64,000 nucleotides of DNA from Paenibacillus stellifer (GTDB lineage: Bacteria; Bacillota; Bacilli; Paenibacillales; Paenibacillaceae): positions 3,192,501 to 3,256,500 of the forward strand of contig NZ_CP009286.1 of NCBI RefSeq assembly GCF_000758685.1. Direction: 5' to 3'. The notes beneath the pieces are model-generated. The model did no database searches. It saw only the letters and a list, made by a program, of their open reading frames with translations, and was not told the origin of the DNA. Positions 54,643 through 63,900 of this stretch are shown piece by piece (the stretch's first letter is position 1; every line of letters starts with the position of its first letter). A program made the position numbers and the translations under genes.

Positions 54643-55710
54643 TTAATATTTAATCATATAAACTGTAACTTCATCGCGGTTGTGAAACAGCTGCTTCACC
54701 CGCTGAATCTGCATCCGTTCGTTCTCGAACATGGCGGTAATCTCTTTGATCAGCGCCATTGGCTTCTTCGTGAGCAGCTTGATCGTCACCACCGCCATTC
54801 CGCCTGTAACGAGGCTGTACAGCAGGCCAGAGACCAGCTTGGCCATCAGCTTCGGATTCCAGCTCATGTCGCAGACGAGGAGGTCAAATTCATTTTCCCT
54901 GAACTTGACTTCTCCGGCGTTCTTGCGGAGCACCTTAAGTGCCGGATGATCACCAAGCGAATCATGCATTCGCGCCGGATCGACAGCGGTAACCGAGAGG
55001 CCCCGCTCAAGCAGGAACGAAGTCCAGCCTCCGGGTGCGGCTCCGATATCGAGCCCCTTGCGGAATGCCGCGAAATCAATCCCGAATTCCTTCTCCGCTT
55101 CCATCAGCTTGAATTTCGCCCGGGAGATTTGTCCGTCCTCCCGCCGGAACCGGATCGCTCCGCCGTTCCAGTCGGACAAATTGTCCTCCGGCCGGGATAT
55201 CCCGGCATACAGGGCGCTGCCGGTGACATAGACCGACACGATCCAGACCGGCTGCTGCACGCTGAACTCCGCGGCGACGTCTTCCAGACCGGCCTGCAGC
55301 AGCTCCCGCAGCTCGCCGGGACTCTCGGTCCAGAACGAGTCGTCGGTCTTGCGCGCCTGCAGGGCAATCACTTCGCCGCTGAGCTCGGTCCGGCGGCTTA
55401 AGTAGACCGCCAGCCGGTCCAGCGCCTCCCGGCTTCCTTCATCCTGAAATTGAACCGGCTGAATATGCCGGAGAAAGACCGGAGGATTATCGCTCAATCT
55501 CCGGGTCGCTTCCTCTGGCTCGGCATGCAGCGTAGCCAGGAACACTTCGCCGGGCACCAGAAGGGTGCTTTTGACAGAACCGAACAGACGGCGCAGTTCT
55601 TCCTGTGCGTACGGTGCGAACCCATGGTTCGCCGTACAGATGAAGCGCGAGGACACCCCGCTTCCCTCTTGGAGCTTGTTCTGTTCTTCGTTTGGGATAT
55701 GCTCGTTCAA
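54643..55710 (-). CDS. FtsJ-type RNA 2'-O-methyltransferase (RlmM-like)
   Basis: A 355-residue protein. An N-terminal THUMP-like part (about 25-170) is followed by a Rossmann methyltransferase: SAM motif DIGAAPGGWTSFLLERGL, and a K-D-K-E tetrad visible as AKFKLME, CDMSWNP, VTIKLL and EVTVYMIKY. This matches rRNA 2'-O-methyltransferases such as RlmM (C2498 of 23S rRNA). The start is TTG at 55710 in TTGA, overlapping the previous stop by 4 nt; coupling supports it. Target nucleotide is not certain. Confidence 0.85.
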   Translation of the reverse strand: MNEHIPNEEQNKLQEGSGVSSRFICTANHGFAPYAQEELRRLFGSVKSTLLVPGEVFLATLHAEPEEATRRLSDNPPVFLRHIQPVQFQDEGSREALDRLAVYLSRRTELSGEVIALQARKTDDSFWTESPGELRELLQAGLEDVAAEFSVQQPVWIVSVYVTGSALYAGISRPEDNLSDWNGGAIRFRREDGQISRAKFKLMEAEKEFGIDFAAFRKGLDIGAAPGGWTSFLLERGLSVTAVDPARMHDSLGDHPALKVLRKNAGEVKFRENEFDLLVCDMSWNPKLMAKLVSGLLYSLVTGGMAVVTIKLLTKKPMALIKEITAMFENERMQIQRVKQLFHNRDEVTVYMIKY

Positions 55711-56489
55711 ATGGACAACCCTCTCCGTTTTATTTTAATCCAGGGACGTTCATCCTCCCATTCAATATCCACAGGCAGCTCATAGGCGGCGAGCATAAGC
55801 TCGTTGTTCAGCACCTCCCGCTTCGGTCCGGCTCCCGCCAGCTTGCCGGCACGAATCAGCGCTACATGGGTGAAGAGCGGCACAATCTCCTCCACATGAT
55901 GGGTCACATAGACCACCGTCACGTTGCGCCGGTTTAGCTTATCCACTTCCGCGAGCATCTTCTCGCGTTCGTACAGATCAAGGCCGGCGCATGGCTCGTC
56001 CATGATGAGCAGCTTGGGGTCCGCCATTAGGCACCGGGCCAGCATAGCCTTCTTGCGTTCGCCCTGGGACAGTGTGCCAAAAGCATGATCTGCAAGTCCG
56101 CCCATACTCATATCCTCAAGAAGACCGATCGCCTTCGCTTTGACTTCGCCTGGGATGCTCTGATAGAAACGGAGATACGCATAAGCGCCCGTAGCCACTA
56201 CTTCCCAGACGGGATCGCGAAGCGTCAGCTTCTCCATCAGAGACGGTCCGATATACCCGATCTCCTTGCGGACCTCGCGCAGATCGACTTGGCCGTATGT
56301 GTGGCCCAATACTTGCACGGTTCCGCTGCTGGGGAATAGATAGCCGGTCATCATTTCGAGCAGCGTCGTCTTGCCCGAGCCGTTCCGCCCGAGAATGACC
56401 CAGTTCTCGCCCTCCCTGATCTCAAGAGACACATCGTCCAGGATGAGGTTGTCCTCTCTGCGCAGCGTCAAATGCTGCAATGAAATCAT
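55707..56489 (-). CDS. ABC ATPase, ModF/YlmA-like
   Basis: A 260-residue ABC protein with Walker A GRNGSGKTTL, signature LSQGERKK (Gln replacing the second Gly of LSGGQ), Walker B LLIMDEPCAGLDL and switch His VTHHVEEI. The family (ModF/YlmA) is usually encoded without a permease, and none is here. Its start ATGA overlaps the thioredoxin stop by 4 nt, and its own stop overlaps the methyltransferase start. This coupling suggests a shared role, possibly on RNA or ribosomes; not shown by sequence alone. Confidence 0.9.
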   Translation of the reverse strand: MISLQHLTLRREDNLILDDVSLEIREGENWVILGRNGSGKTTLLEMMTGYLFPSSGTVQVLGHTYGQVDLREVRKEIGYIGPSLMEKLTLRDPVWEVVATGAYAYLRFYQSIPGEVKAKAIGLLEDMSMGGLADHAFGTLSQGERKKAMLARCLMADPKLLIMDEPCAGLDLYEREKMLAEVDKLNRRNVTVVYVTHHVEEIVPLFTHVALIRAGKLAGAGPKREVLNNELMLAAYELPVDIEWEDERPWIKIKRRGLSI

Positions 56490-56827
56490 GATGAATTCTC
56501 ACTCCTTATATAACCCAGAACCGTCTCCACCGAATGAAAGCGATAATGAATAGCAGGCGGCACGGTCCGGTCCCGGTTTAAAATGAGCAGCGCCGGTATA
56601 CCCGATATCCGGTAACGGGATACCAGCTCAGGCAGCATATTGATATTGCCCGATACGAGCTGAATCTCTTCGGGGATAAGCAGGTCCGCTACCTCCAGCA
56701 TCCTTTTGGCAGCTTTGCAGGTTCCGCAAAAAGGAGACTGCAGGAACACAGCAAGCGGCCTGTCCCCTTCTGCTATTAGCTCCAGCAGTTCTTTTTCGTC
56801 CAACTCCTTGATGACATAAGCGTTCAT
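56486..56827 (-). CDS. Thioredoxin-like protein
   Basis: A 113-residue thioredoxin-fold protein with active site CGTC in FLQSPFCGTCKAAKRML (about residue 35), cis-Pro in GIPALLILN. No signal peptide, so cytoplasmic. It overlaps both neighbours by 4 nt (ATGA), placing it in a four-gene translationally coupled set. Substrates unknown; the coupled ABC protein or the receiver-like protein are candidates. Confidence 0.9.
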   Translation of the reverse strand: MNAYVIKELDEKELLELIAEGDRPLAVFLQSPFCGTCKAAKRMLEVADLLIPEEIQLVSGNINMLPELVSRYRISGIPALLILNRDRTVPPAIHYRFHSVETVLGYIRSENSS

Positions 56828-57180
56828 CGAGTGCTTCCTCCGGCGGGCTCCTCACCAGACAGTCTCAGAAGCCGTTCGTAAGGGATGGGACCGTTCACAA
56901 GAATCGTCTCAGCCGGGCAGGCCGGGTACAACGTCTCGAACATTTCTTTTCTGCCCAGAACGCTTGAAGAATGAAGATAAATCTCTCTCGGGAACAGCCG
57001 TTCCAGCACGATCATTCGCGCGGCATAGCCTCCGGTATCTTCTCCCGGCCCCATTTCATAATCGAGAGACAGAATTCCGACCTCGCATTCCCGGAGCATC
57101 AGCAGGCATTCCTCCACCGTTCTGGCCAGGGCAAAGCCCTCAGGGGCTCTGCGCGCATCGTCCATGTAAATATGCAGCAT
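56824..57180 (-). CDS. Small cREC-like receiver-fold protein
   Basis: A 118-residue protein. The pattern IYMDDARRAPEGFALARTVEE, then ILSLDYEMGPGEDTGGYAARM resembles the cyclic-phosphate-processing receiver-like (cREC) family, with a DD pair near residue 7 and an Asp in SLDYEMG. Such proteins are proposed to act on cyclic phosphates in RNA ends, but function is unproven. It opens the overlapped set receiver-thioredoxin-ABC-methyltransferase and lies just past nfo. ATG at 57180. Family call is from pattern memory. Confidence 0.7.
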   Translation of the reverse strand: MLHIYMDDARRAPEGFALARTVEECLLMLRECEVGILSLDYEMGPGEDTGGYAARMIVLERLFPREIYLHSSSVLGRKEMFETLYPACPAETILVNGPIPYERLLRLSGEEPAGGSTR

Positions 57181-57195
57181 GACCCGTTCGCCCCC

Positions 57196-58047
57196 CTACT
57201 CAAACCACGACCGTACCGTGTCCATTTCGTCCTGATGAGTACCGTCTTCGCCCTTTTCCGTCTCCAGAACCCAAGGCTTGCCGCAGAACGGCTCAGAGAG
57301 CAAAAGATCCTTCAGCCCCTTCTGGCCGATCAGCCCTTTGCCGATTCTGGCATGACGGTCTTTTTTGTTACCGAACGGATATTTGGAGTCATTCAGATGA
57401 ACGGCCGCCAGATGATCCCAATATCCAAGCATGATTCCCTTCTCCAGCAGCTCATCGCTGCGCTCGGGGTTCCAAAGGCCGGACGCAAAGGCGTGGCATG
57501 TATCGAAGCAAAATCCGATCTTCTCCGGATACTTGCTTAGCTCGCGCACCTTGATCAGCTCTTCCAGCGTCGTGCCTTCAAATCCGCCGTTACCGGCCTG
57601 GTTCTCGATCAGCAGCTTGGCGGAGCCGTGCCAGGACTCCAGCGTTTCATTCATACATTGTATAATATTTTGATAGCCCTGTAACGGCATGATGTTCTGA
57701 AAATGCCCGAAATGAACGACAATGCCCACCGAACCGCAGGCTTCGGCGATGTCCAGATCATTGCGGAGCGAAGCCGTCATTACGCTTCTTCCGGGTCCGG
57801 GACCGGTGTCAGACACCGCCATATTGGTCGGGTAAGGGGTATGCGCAATGGAGACGAGTCCATGCTCCCGGCAAAAACCCGCGCATTCGCCGGCATCCCG
57901 GATATCGGCTTGCTTCAGCTGAAGGCTTCGCGGATTCTTCGGAAAATACTGAAAGCAGCCCGCTCCGGCTTTCCAGGCACTCTTTGCCGCTTGCGCATAA
58001 CCGCCCTTGATGCTGACATGCGCCCCGATGACCGGTTTAGTGCTCAT
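57196..58047 (-). CDS. nfo: Endonuclease IV (AP endonuclease)
   Basis: A 283-residue zinc-dependent AP endonuclease of base excision repair. The start GAHVSIKGG, metal-ligand blocks (HTPYPTNM, VVHFGHF, LIENQAGNGG, CFDTCHAFASG, HLNDSKYPFG, ETEKGEDG) all match. The ATG at 58047 overlaps the end of the Fpg/Nei gene by 11 nt, so a glycosylase and an AP endonuclease are translationally coupled. Confidence 0.95.
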   Translation of the reverse strand: MSTKPVIGAHVSIKGGYAQAAKSAWKAGAGCFQYFPKNPRSLQLKQADIRDAGECAGFCREHGLVSIAHTPYPTNMAVSDTGPGPGRSVMTASLRNDLDIAEACGSVGIVVHFGHFQNIMPLQGYQNIIQCMNETLESWHGSAKLLIENQAGNGGFEGTTLEELIKVRELSKYPEKIGFCFDTCHAFASGLWNPERSDELLEKGIMLGYWDHLAAVHLNDSKYPFGNKKDRHARIGKGLIGQKGLKDLLLSEPFCGKPWVLETEKGEDGTHQDEMDTVRSWFE

Positions 58048-58852
58048 GCTGGCAATCCGGGCAATAAAATACTTTCCGTCCCGACTGCTCTTCCTTCCGG
58101 ATGGTCCCGCCGCAGCGGACACAGGTTTCCCCGCCTCTGTCGTAGACCTTGCACTGGTCGTTATAGGCTCCGGTGACGGTATCGCCCGTCATAAAAGGCA
58201 TTTCCATATAACCGCCGATATCCGCCGCATCGCTCAATGTCTTGCGTACAGCCTGGTACAAGCGGCTTACCGTCTCGTCAGGCATGCCCTGAACAGGAGC
58301 CGAGGGCAGAAGACCTGCCTCGAACGCGATTTCATCGGCGTAGCAGTTGCCGATCCCGGCAACAACAGACTGATTTACCAGCACGCTTTTCAGCGAACCG
58401 CGTCTTCCCTTCAGTCTCAGGGCGAATTTGTCTTCGGTCAGCTTCCGGTCCATGATGTCCGGCCCCAGCTTGGCCAGCGCCTCTTCGGTCTGCTTGACTG
58501 TCAGGAAATGCATATAGCCAAGTCGCAATCCCATGATATACAAAATTTGTTCCCCAAAATGAAGCTCAATCTGCGTCGTGCGGTTCGGCCGTTCCTCTTC
58601 GGTTCCGTAGAACAGCAGCCCGCCCAGCATCAAATGCAGAAGCAGTCTTTTTCCGTCCTGCAGATGAAAAATCAGATTCTTCCCCCTGCGCTCGACGAAA
58701 ACGATCCGTACTCCGGTCAGACTCGCCTTAAACACCTCGGGTTCGACATTCAGAGACTTGTCCCTGTTCACCGTCACTCCGGTAATCGGCAGGTTGATGA
58801 TATGCTGCGACAGCAGCCTGCGGTAGTTCTCCATTTCCGGATATTCCGGCAT
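58037..58852 (-). CDS. Fpg/Nei-family DNA glycosylase
   Basis: A 271-residue glycosylase/AP lyase. Catalytic Pro2-Glu3 follow the start (MPEYPEMENYR), the helix-two-turn-helix is NQSVVAGIGNCYADEI, and the C-terminal zinc finger is CVRCGG...YCPDCQ. The PEYPEM opening differs from MutM (PELPEV), so it may be a distinct subfamily with other substrate preference than 8-oxoG. It overlaps nfo by 11 nt. The ATG is at 58852 in the HAD-gene leader. Confidence 0.92.
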   Translation of the reverse strand: MPEYPEMENYRRLLSQHIINLPITGVTVNRDKSLNVEPEVFKASLTGVRIVFVERRGKNLIFHLQDGKRLLLHLMLGGLLFYGTEEERPNRTTQIELHFGEQILYIMGLRLGYMHFLTVKQTEEALAKLGPDIMDRKLTEDKFALRLKGRRGSLKSVLVNQSVVAGIGNCYADEIAFEAGLLPSAPVQGMPDETVSRLYQAVRKTLSDAADIGGYMEMPFMTGDTVTGAYNDQCKVYDRGGETCVRCGGTIRKEEQSGRKVFYCPDCQHEH

Positions 58853-58891
58853 AATTACATCTTCCTCCCTGATTGTGATGCAGCTCTGCCA

Positions 58892-59683
58892 TTATACACC
58901 AAGCAGCGTGCGCAATTCAGCCAAATCGCCGCAAATTTCGTCCGGAGTTACGCCGGTAAGCTCCTTGTAATGATCCAGATTGCCGGTTGTCGTTACGCCG
59001 GTCAGGACGAGAATCGTCCGGCAGCCCGCATGGGCGCCGGCTGCAATATCGGTACGCATGTTATCGCCTACCACGACCGCATCTGACGGCTCGATTCCAA
59101 GCCGGGCGGCAGCATAGGAGACCAAATGGCGCTTCGGCTTGCCGATTACGACCGGAGCCACACCTGTTGCGGCCTCAATAGCAGCGCCAAGGGTGCCCGC
59201 GCCAGGCACCATCCCGTCGTCGGACGGAAGCATCAGGTCCGGGTTCGTCAGCACAAAGCTCGCGCCGTCCGTGATCCATCTGGCCGCTCTGGTCAGCGAA
59301 TGGTATGTAAACGACCGGTCAATCCCCTGGATGACATACTGCGGCTGCTCTTCCACAAGTGCAAGTCCCGCTTCCAGACAAGCCTGCCTAAGTCCCTCTT
59401 CCCCCAGTATCGCCACGGACGCACCTGGCGATTCTTCCGCTACATATGCGGCTGCCGCCAGCGAAGATGTACAGACCTCCCGCTCATGCGCTTCAATGCC
59501 CATTGCACGAAGATGCTCCGCAACACCGGCCGGAGTCCGGGATGAATTGTTGGTCACGAACAGAAAGGGGATTTCTTTGGCTCTAAGGCCAGATATTAAC
59601 GAATCCGCGCCGGGAATCATAATACCGCCGTGAAACAGCGTGCCGTCCAAATCCAGGAGCAGCCCTTTGATTTCACTAATCAT
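58892..59683 (-). CDS. HAD-IIA sugar phosphatase (NagD/YutF-like)
   Basis: A 263-residue HAD phosphatase. Motif I LLDLDGTLFHGG, motif II Thr/Ser in FVTNNSSRTP, cap of the IIA type, motif III Lys in IGKPKRHL, motif IV VVVGDNMRTDIAAGAHAG. ATG at 59683 has AGAGG 8 nt upstream; an earlier in-frame start to 59701 has no site. It lies 40 nt before the Fpg/Nei gene in the same direction. Substrate unknown. Confidence 0.92.
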   Translation of the reverse strand: MISEIKGLLLDLDGTLFHGGIMIPGADSLISGLRAKEIPFLFVTNNSSRTPAGVAEHLRAMGIEAHEREVCTSSLAAAAYVAEESPGASVAILGEEGLRQACLEAGLALVEEQPQYVIQGIDRSFTYHSLTRAARWITDGASFVLTNPDLMLPSDDGMVPGAGTLGAAIEAATGVAPVVIGKPKRHLVSYAAARLGIEPSDAVVVGDNMRTDIAAGAHAGCRTILVLTGVTTTGNLDHYKELTGVTPDEICGDLAELRTLLGV

Positions 59684-59866
59684 TCTTAACACCTCTCCCA
59701 TTCATTTCAGAGATTATTCATAGGGTTAAACGTCCGCAAATCAGTAATTTTCGTCAGACGCTCTGACACCTACCGCCACGATATCGTCGAAGAGAATCGA
59801 AAAGACGCTGCCTGCTGCGGCTTTTGACAGCGCCCTGTCATTTCCTGCGCTTTCCCGGAAAATAAT

Positions 59867-60793
59867 TCAGTCCGTCATTACCGGAAACAGCCGGAATTCC
59901 TCCGCCAGCAGCGTATTCGGGAATACGGTGCGCGCCTCATCCAGCAGCGGCAGCAGCTCATCAAGCGGACCGTAGCGTGAGCTGAAATGCGTCAGGATAA
60001 GCTGACGTGCTCCCGCTTCCTTCGCCGCTTCGGCTGCCTGAATGGTCGTGCTGTGATAGTATTCGTGGGCCATTTTTGCCAGCTCGTGCTTGAAAGTGGC
60101 TTCATGAATCAGCAGATCCGCTTCATGCGCCAGCGGGACAGTGTTTCCGCATGGACGTGTGTCTCCGAGCACGGTAACGATTCTGCCCTTCTTCGGCGCG
60201 CTCAGCACTTCGGTGGCCTTGATGACTGTGCCGTCCTCTAGAGTGACATCTCTGCCGCTCTTCAGCACGCCATACTGCGGACCCGGTTTCAGTCCATAGC
60301 TTCTCAGAAGCTCCGCATTCAGGCTGCCTGGCCGGTCCTTCTCGGTCACCCGGTAGCCATAGCTGTCGATCCGATGCTCCAGAAGGGCGGCTTCCACCTT
60401 GAACTGATCATCCTCGAAAATCAGCCCTCCGGTATGCTCCACCACTTCGAGCTTGTAAGGAATACGGGACTGGCTGACGGACATCGATAATTCGATGAAG
60501 CTCTTCAGGCCAGGAGGTCCATACACCGCCAGAGGCGCTGTCCCTCCCTGATAGGCTCTGCTGCTGAGCAGACCCGGAAGGCCAAAGATATGGTCGCCAT
60601 GCAGATGGGTAATGAACAGCTTCTCCAGCTTCCCGAGCCGGAGCGGCGAGCGCAGCACCTGATGCTGCGTCCCCTCTCCGCAGTCGAACATCCAGAAGCA
60701 TCTTCTCTCCTCCAGCAGCCGCAGAGCGACGGACGTTACGTTTCGCAGAAGAGTCGGGACGCCCGCGTTCGTGCCCAGAAAATAGATTTCCAT
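59867..60793 (-). CDS. rnz: Ribonuclease Z
   Basis: A 308-residue metallo-beta-lactamase-fold tRNA 3' endonuclease. The zinc motif HLHGDH (residues 63-68) is intact, with further ligand histidines in LLEHRIDSYGY, VTVLGDTRPC, LLIHEATF and ILTHFSSRY. It trims tRNA precursors lacking CCA. ATG at 60793 has AAGGGG upstream; a longer frame to 60946 is an unsupported leader region. A hairpin (60831-60849) lies in its 5' untranslated region. Confidence 0.96.
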   Translation of the reverse strand: MEIYFLGTNAGVPTLLRNVTSVALRLLEERRCFWMFDCGEGTQHQVLRSPLRLGKLEKLFITHLHGDHIFGLPGLLSSRAYQGGTAPLAVYGPPGLKSFIELSMSVSQSRIPYKLEVVEHTGGLIFEDDQFKVEAALLEHRIDSYGYRVTEKDRPGSLNAELLRSYGLKPGPQYGVLKSGRDVTLEDGTVIKATEVLSAPKKGRIVTVLGDTRPCGNTVPLAHEADLLIHEATFKHELAKMAHEYYHSTTIQAAEAAKEAGARQLILTHFSSRYGPLDELLPLLDEARTVFPNTLLAEEFRLFPVMTD

Positions 60794-60830
60794 ATAGCCC
60801 CTTCTTTCTTCCGGTCTATTGTCACTAAAC

Positions 60831-60849
60831 AGCCCCACTAAGTGGGGCT
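60831..60849 (-). terminator. Hairpin in the rnz leader
   Basis: AGCCCCACT/AGTGGGGCT, 8-9 bp stem with a tiny loop and then GTTTAG on the minus strand. It has a weak U-tract, so attenuation is possible but unproven. Confidence 0.5.
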
Positions 60850-60892
60850 GGCTGTTGCCTCGAAGCGGATTCACGAAAGTTGCGGGAACCCT

Positions 60893-60910
60893 GAAACTTA
60901 TACATTCTTC
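60893..60910 (-). promoter_or_regulatory. GAATG-TATAAG element before rnz
   Basis: Third copy of the post-terminator element (GAAGAATGTATAAGTTTC on the minus strand), just after the metH terminator. Confidence 0.35.
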
Positions 60911-60916
60911 ATGTCT

Positions 60917-60942
60917 AAAAAGCCTCCCGTGTACGGGAGGCT
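60917..60942 (-). terminator. metH terminator
   Basis: AGCCTCCCGT/ACGGGAGGCT stem followed by TTTTTAG on the minus strand. Confidence 0.9.
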
Positions 60943-60991
60943 GCATAATCGGGCAGAATCCTGCTGGTCGTTGTGCCGGCTGCCCCGTTGG

Positions 60992-63900
60992 TCAGGCTTT
61001 TTCCACATTGAAGTACTGGGCCTGCGGATGGGCGAACACCATTGCGGATACCGAAGCCTCCGGCTCCATCATGAAGCCTTCGGTCAACCGGATGCCGATA
61101 TCTTCAGGCGACATCAGCCGGAACAGCGGCTCCTGGTCCTCCAGATCCGGGCAGGCCGGATAGCCGAACGACACCCGGATTCCCTGGTAACGCGCTCCGT
61201 GACGCTGCTTCATCGTCATATCCGCCGGGTCCGGGAAGCCCCAGATGTCACGCATCATATGATGGACGCGTTCTGCGAGGCCTTCAGCGATTTCGAGCGC
61301 CATCGCCTGAAGCGCATGGGAACGCAGATAATCTCCCTTGGCCTTCAGTTCCTCGGCTTGCTCCCGGATACCCTGTCCGGCCGTAACGACCAGAAAGCCG
61401 ACATAATCCATGATTCCGCTGTCCACCGGCTTCAGGAAGTCCGATAGACAGAGGTAAGGCTCGACTTGCTGTCTTGGGAACGTAAAGGTGTGAAGCACCT
61501 TGCCCGTATCCTCAGGATCGTATATCAGAATGTCGTTGCCTCTGGACTGCGCCGGGAAGAACCGGTACATTGCGTTTGGCGTAATCGTGCCGTTAACGGT
61601 AGCTTCATGCAGAAGATTGTCCACCGTCTCTTTCAGTTCAACGGCCCGGGAATCGCCGGATGCCAGCAGCCCTTCAACCGAGCCTTTGAGACCCAGATGG
61701 TGGCCCAGCAGCATCTGCATGTTCACATAAGGAATGACGTGGCCGAGCGGATAGTTCCGCAGCACATGCCGCTCCAAATCCGGGGGCGTGAAGACCGGAG
61801 CGTCCACCGAGATGCTCGAACGCTCCACGCGGGTCAGCTTCGGCAGCTCCGACTTCGGTTTCTCGGTGGCCGTGCTTTCCTTCTCGGACCGCAGCTCCTC
61901 GACCATCTTGGCCCGCTCGTCCGCATTCATGAGCTTGTTGGCCAGATCAAGGCCGTCCATCGCGTCCTTCGCATACAGAACAAGTCCGTCATACTCCGGC
62001 GAGATCCGGGTCTTGGTGAACTTGCGGGTCAACGCTGCTCCGCCTACCATAATCGGCACATCGATGCCGGCGGTCCGCAAATCCTGTGCGGTCAGCACCA
62101 TCTGCTGCGCCGACTTCACCAGGAGGCCGGACAGTCCGATGGCATCCGCTTTCTCGCGGCGGAACGCTTCAATGATCGTCTCCGGTGGTACTTTTATACC
62201 CAAATTGACGATCTGGTAACCGTTGTTGGAGAGAATGATCTCCACGAGGTTTTTGCCGATGTCATGCACGTCGCCTTTCACGGTGGCGAGCAGTATTTTA
62301 CCCTTGACCGAAGTTTCATTCTTCTGCATGAACTGCTCCAAATGCGCGACCGATGCCTTCATGACTTCCGCGCTCTGCAGCACCTCGGCTACGATCAGCT
62401 CATTGTTGTTGAACAAACGGCCTACTTCCGACATCCCTTCCATCAGCGGGCCGTTAATTATTTCGAGTGCGCCGTATTTCTTAAGCGCTTCGTCCAGGTC
62501 AGGTATAAGCCCATCCTTGCTGCCTTCCACAACATATGACGCAAGGCGCTCCTCCAGAGTCAGGTTGGAGATTTTCTCCTTCTTCTCGACCTTCTTCCCC
62601 CGGAAAGCGGCGACGAATTCGGCCAGCGTCTCATCGTTCGTATTATAAATTAATTCTTCCGCCAGACGGCGCTCTTCTTCGGGAATCGAAGCGTATCGCT
62701 CCACCTTCTCCGTGTTGACGATCGCATAGTCCAGTCCGGCCTTGGTGCACTCGTACAAAAAGACCGAATTCAGCACCTCACGTCCTGCTTCCGGGAGACC
62801 GAACGAGACATTACTGATGCCCAGAATCGTATGCACGCCGGGCAGTGCTTCTTTGATGAGGCGGATACCGTCTATCGTCTCCTTGGCGGACCCGATGTAC
62901 TGCTCATCCCCTGTTCCGACCGGAAAGACAAGTGTATCGAAAATGAGATCCTCTGGATGAAGACCATATTTGTTCACCAGCAGCTCATAGGAGCGCTTGG
63001 CGACATCAAGCTTGTCCACAGCTTTGATCGCCTGTCCGTTCTCATCAATGGTGCCGACGACGACAGCCCCGCCGTATTTATGAATAAGCGGCGTAACATG
63101 TTCGAACTTTTCTTCACCATCTTCAAGATTAATGGAGTTAATGATCGCCTTGCCTTGGCTGTATTGCAGTGCCAGATCAATAACCTTTGGATCGGTAGTA
63201 TCGATCATAAGCGGAACCTTGACCTTTTTGACGACCAGCTCCAGAAATGACTTCATATCCTCGGCTTCATCCCGGTCCGGGTCCTGCACGCACACATCGA
63301 CAACCTGCGCTCCGCTCTTGACCTGGGCGCGGGCGATTTCGGACGCTTCCTCGTATTTCCCTTCGACAATCAGTCGCTTGAACTTCCGCGATCCCAGCAC
63401 ATTGGTACGTTCGCCTACCATATATGGACGGTTATCCTGCTCCACATAGACGGGATCGATACCGGATAGTGCAGGAGGATGACTGCCTTCCAGCAGACGA
63501 GGCGGATACGCTTCAAGCGCTTCAGCCATTGCCTTGATATGCGCGGGCGTTGTGCCACAGCAGCCGCCGGCAATATTCAGCCAGCCTTTCTCGGCAAAGG
63601 CCGAGATTTTGCGGGCCAGGGAATCCGGCGATTCATGGTAATTGCCGTTCTCATCGGGCAGTCCCGCGTTCGGATAGCAGCTGACCGCAACCGAGGCCAT
63701 TCCAGCCAATGAACGGATATGGTCGCGCATAAACTCCGGCCCTGTCGCACAGTTCAATCCGATGGAGATCGGGTTCAGATGCTCCAGGGAAATATAGAAG
63801 GCTTCGATATTTTGGCCGGCAAGCGTCGTTCCCATGGGCTCGATCGTCCCGGAAATCATAATCGGCAGAGTGACGCCTGTCTTGCGGAAAGCCTCGCGGA

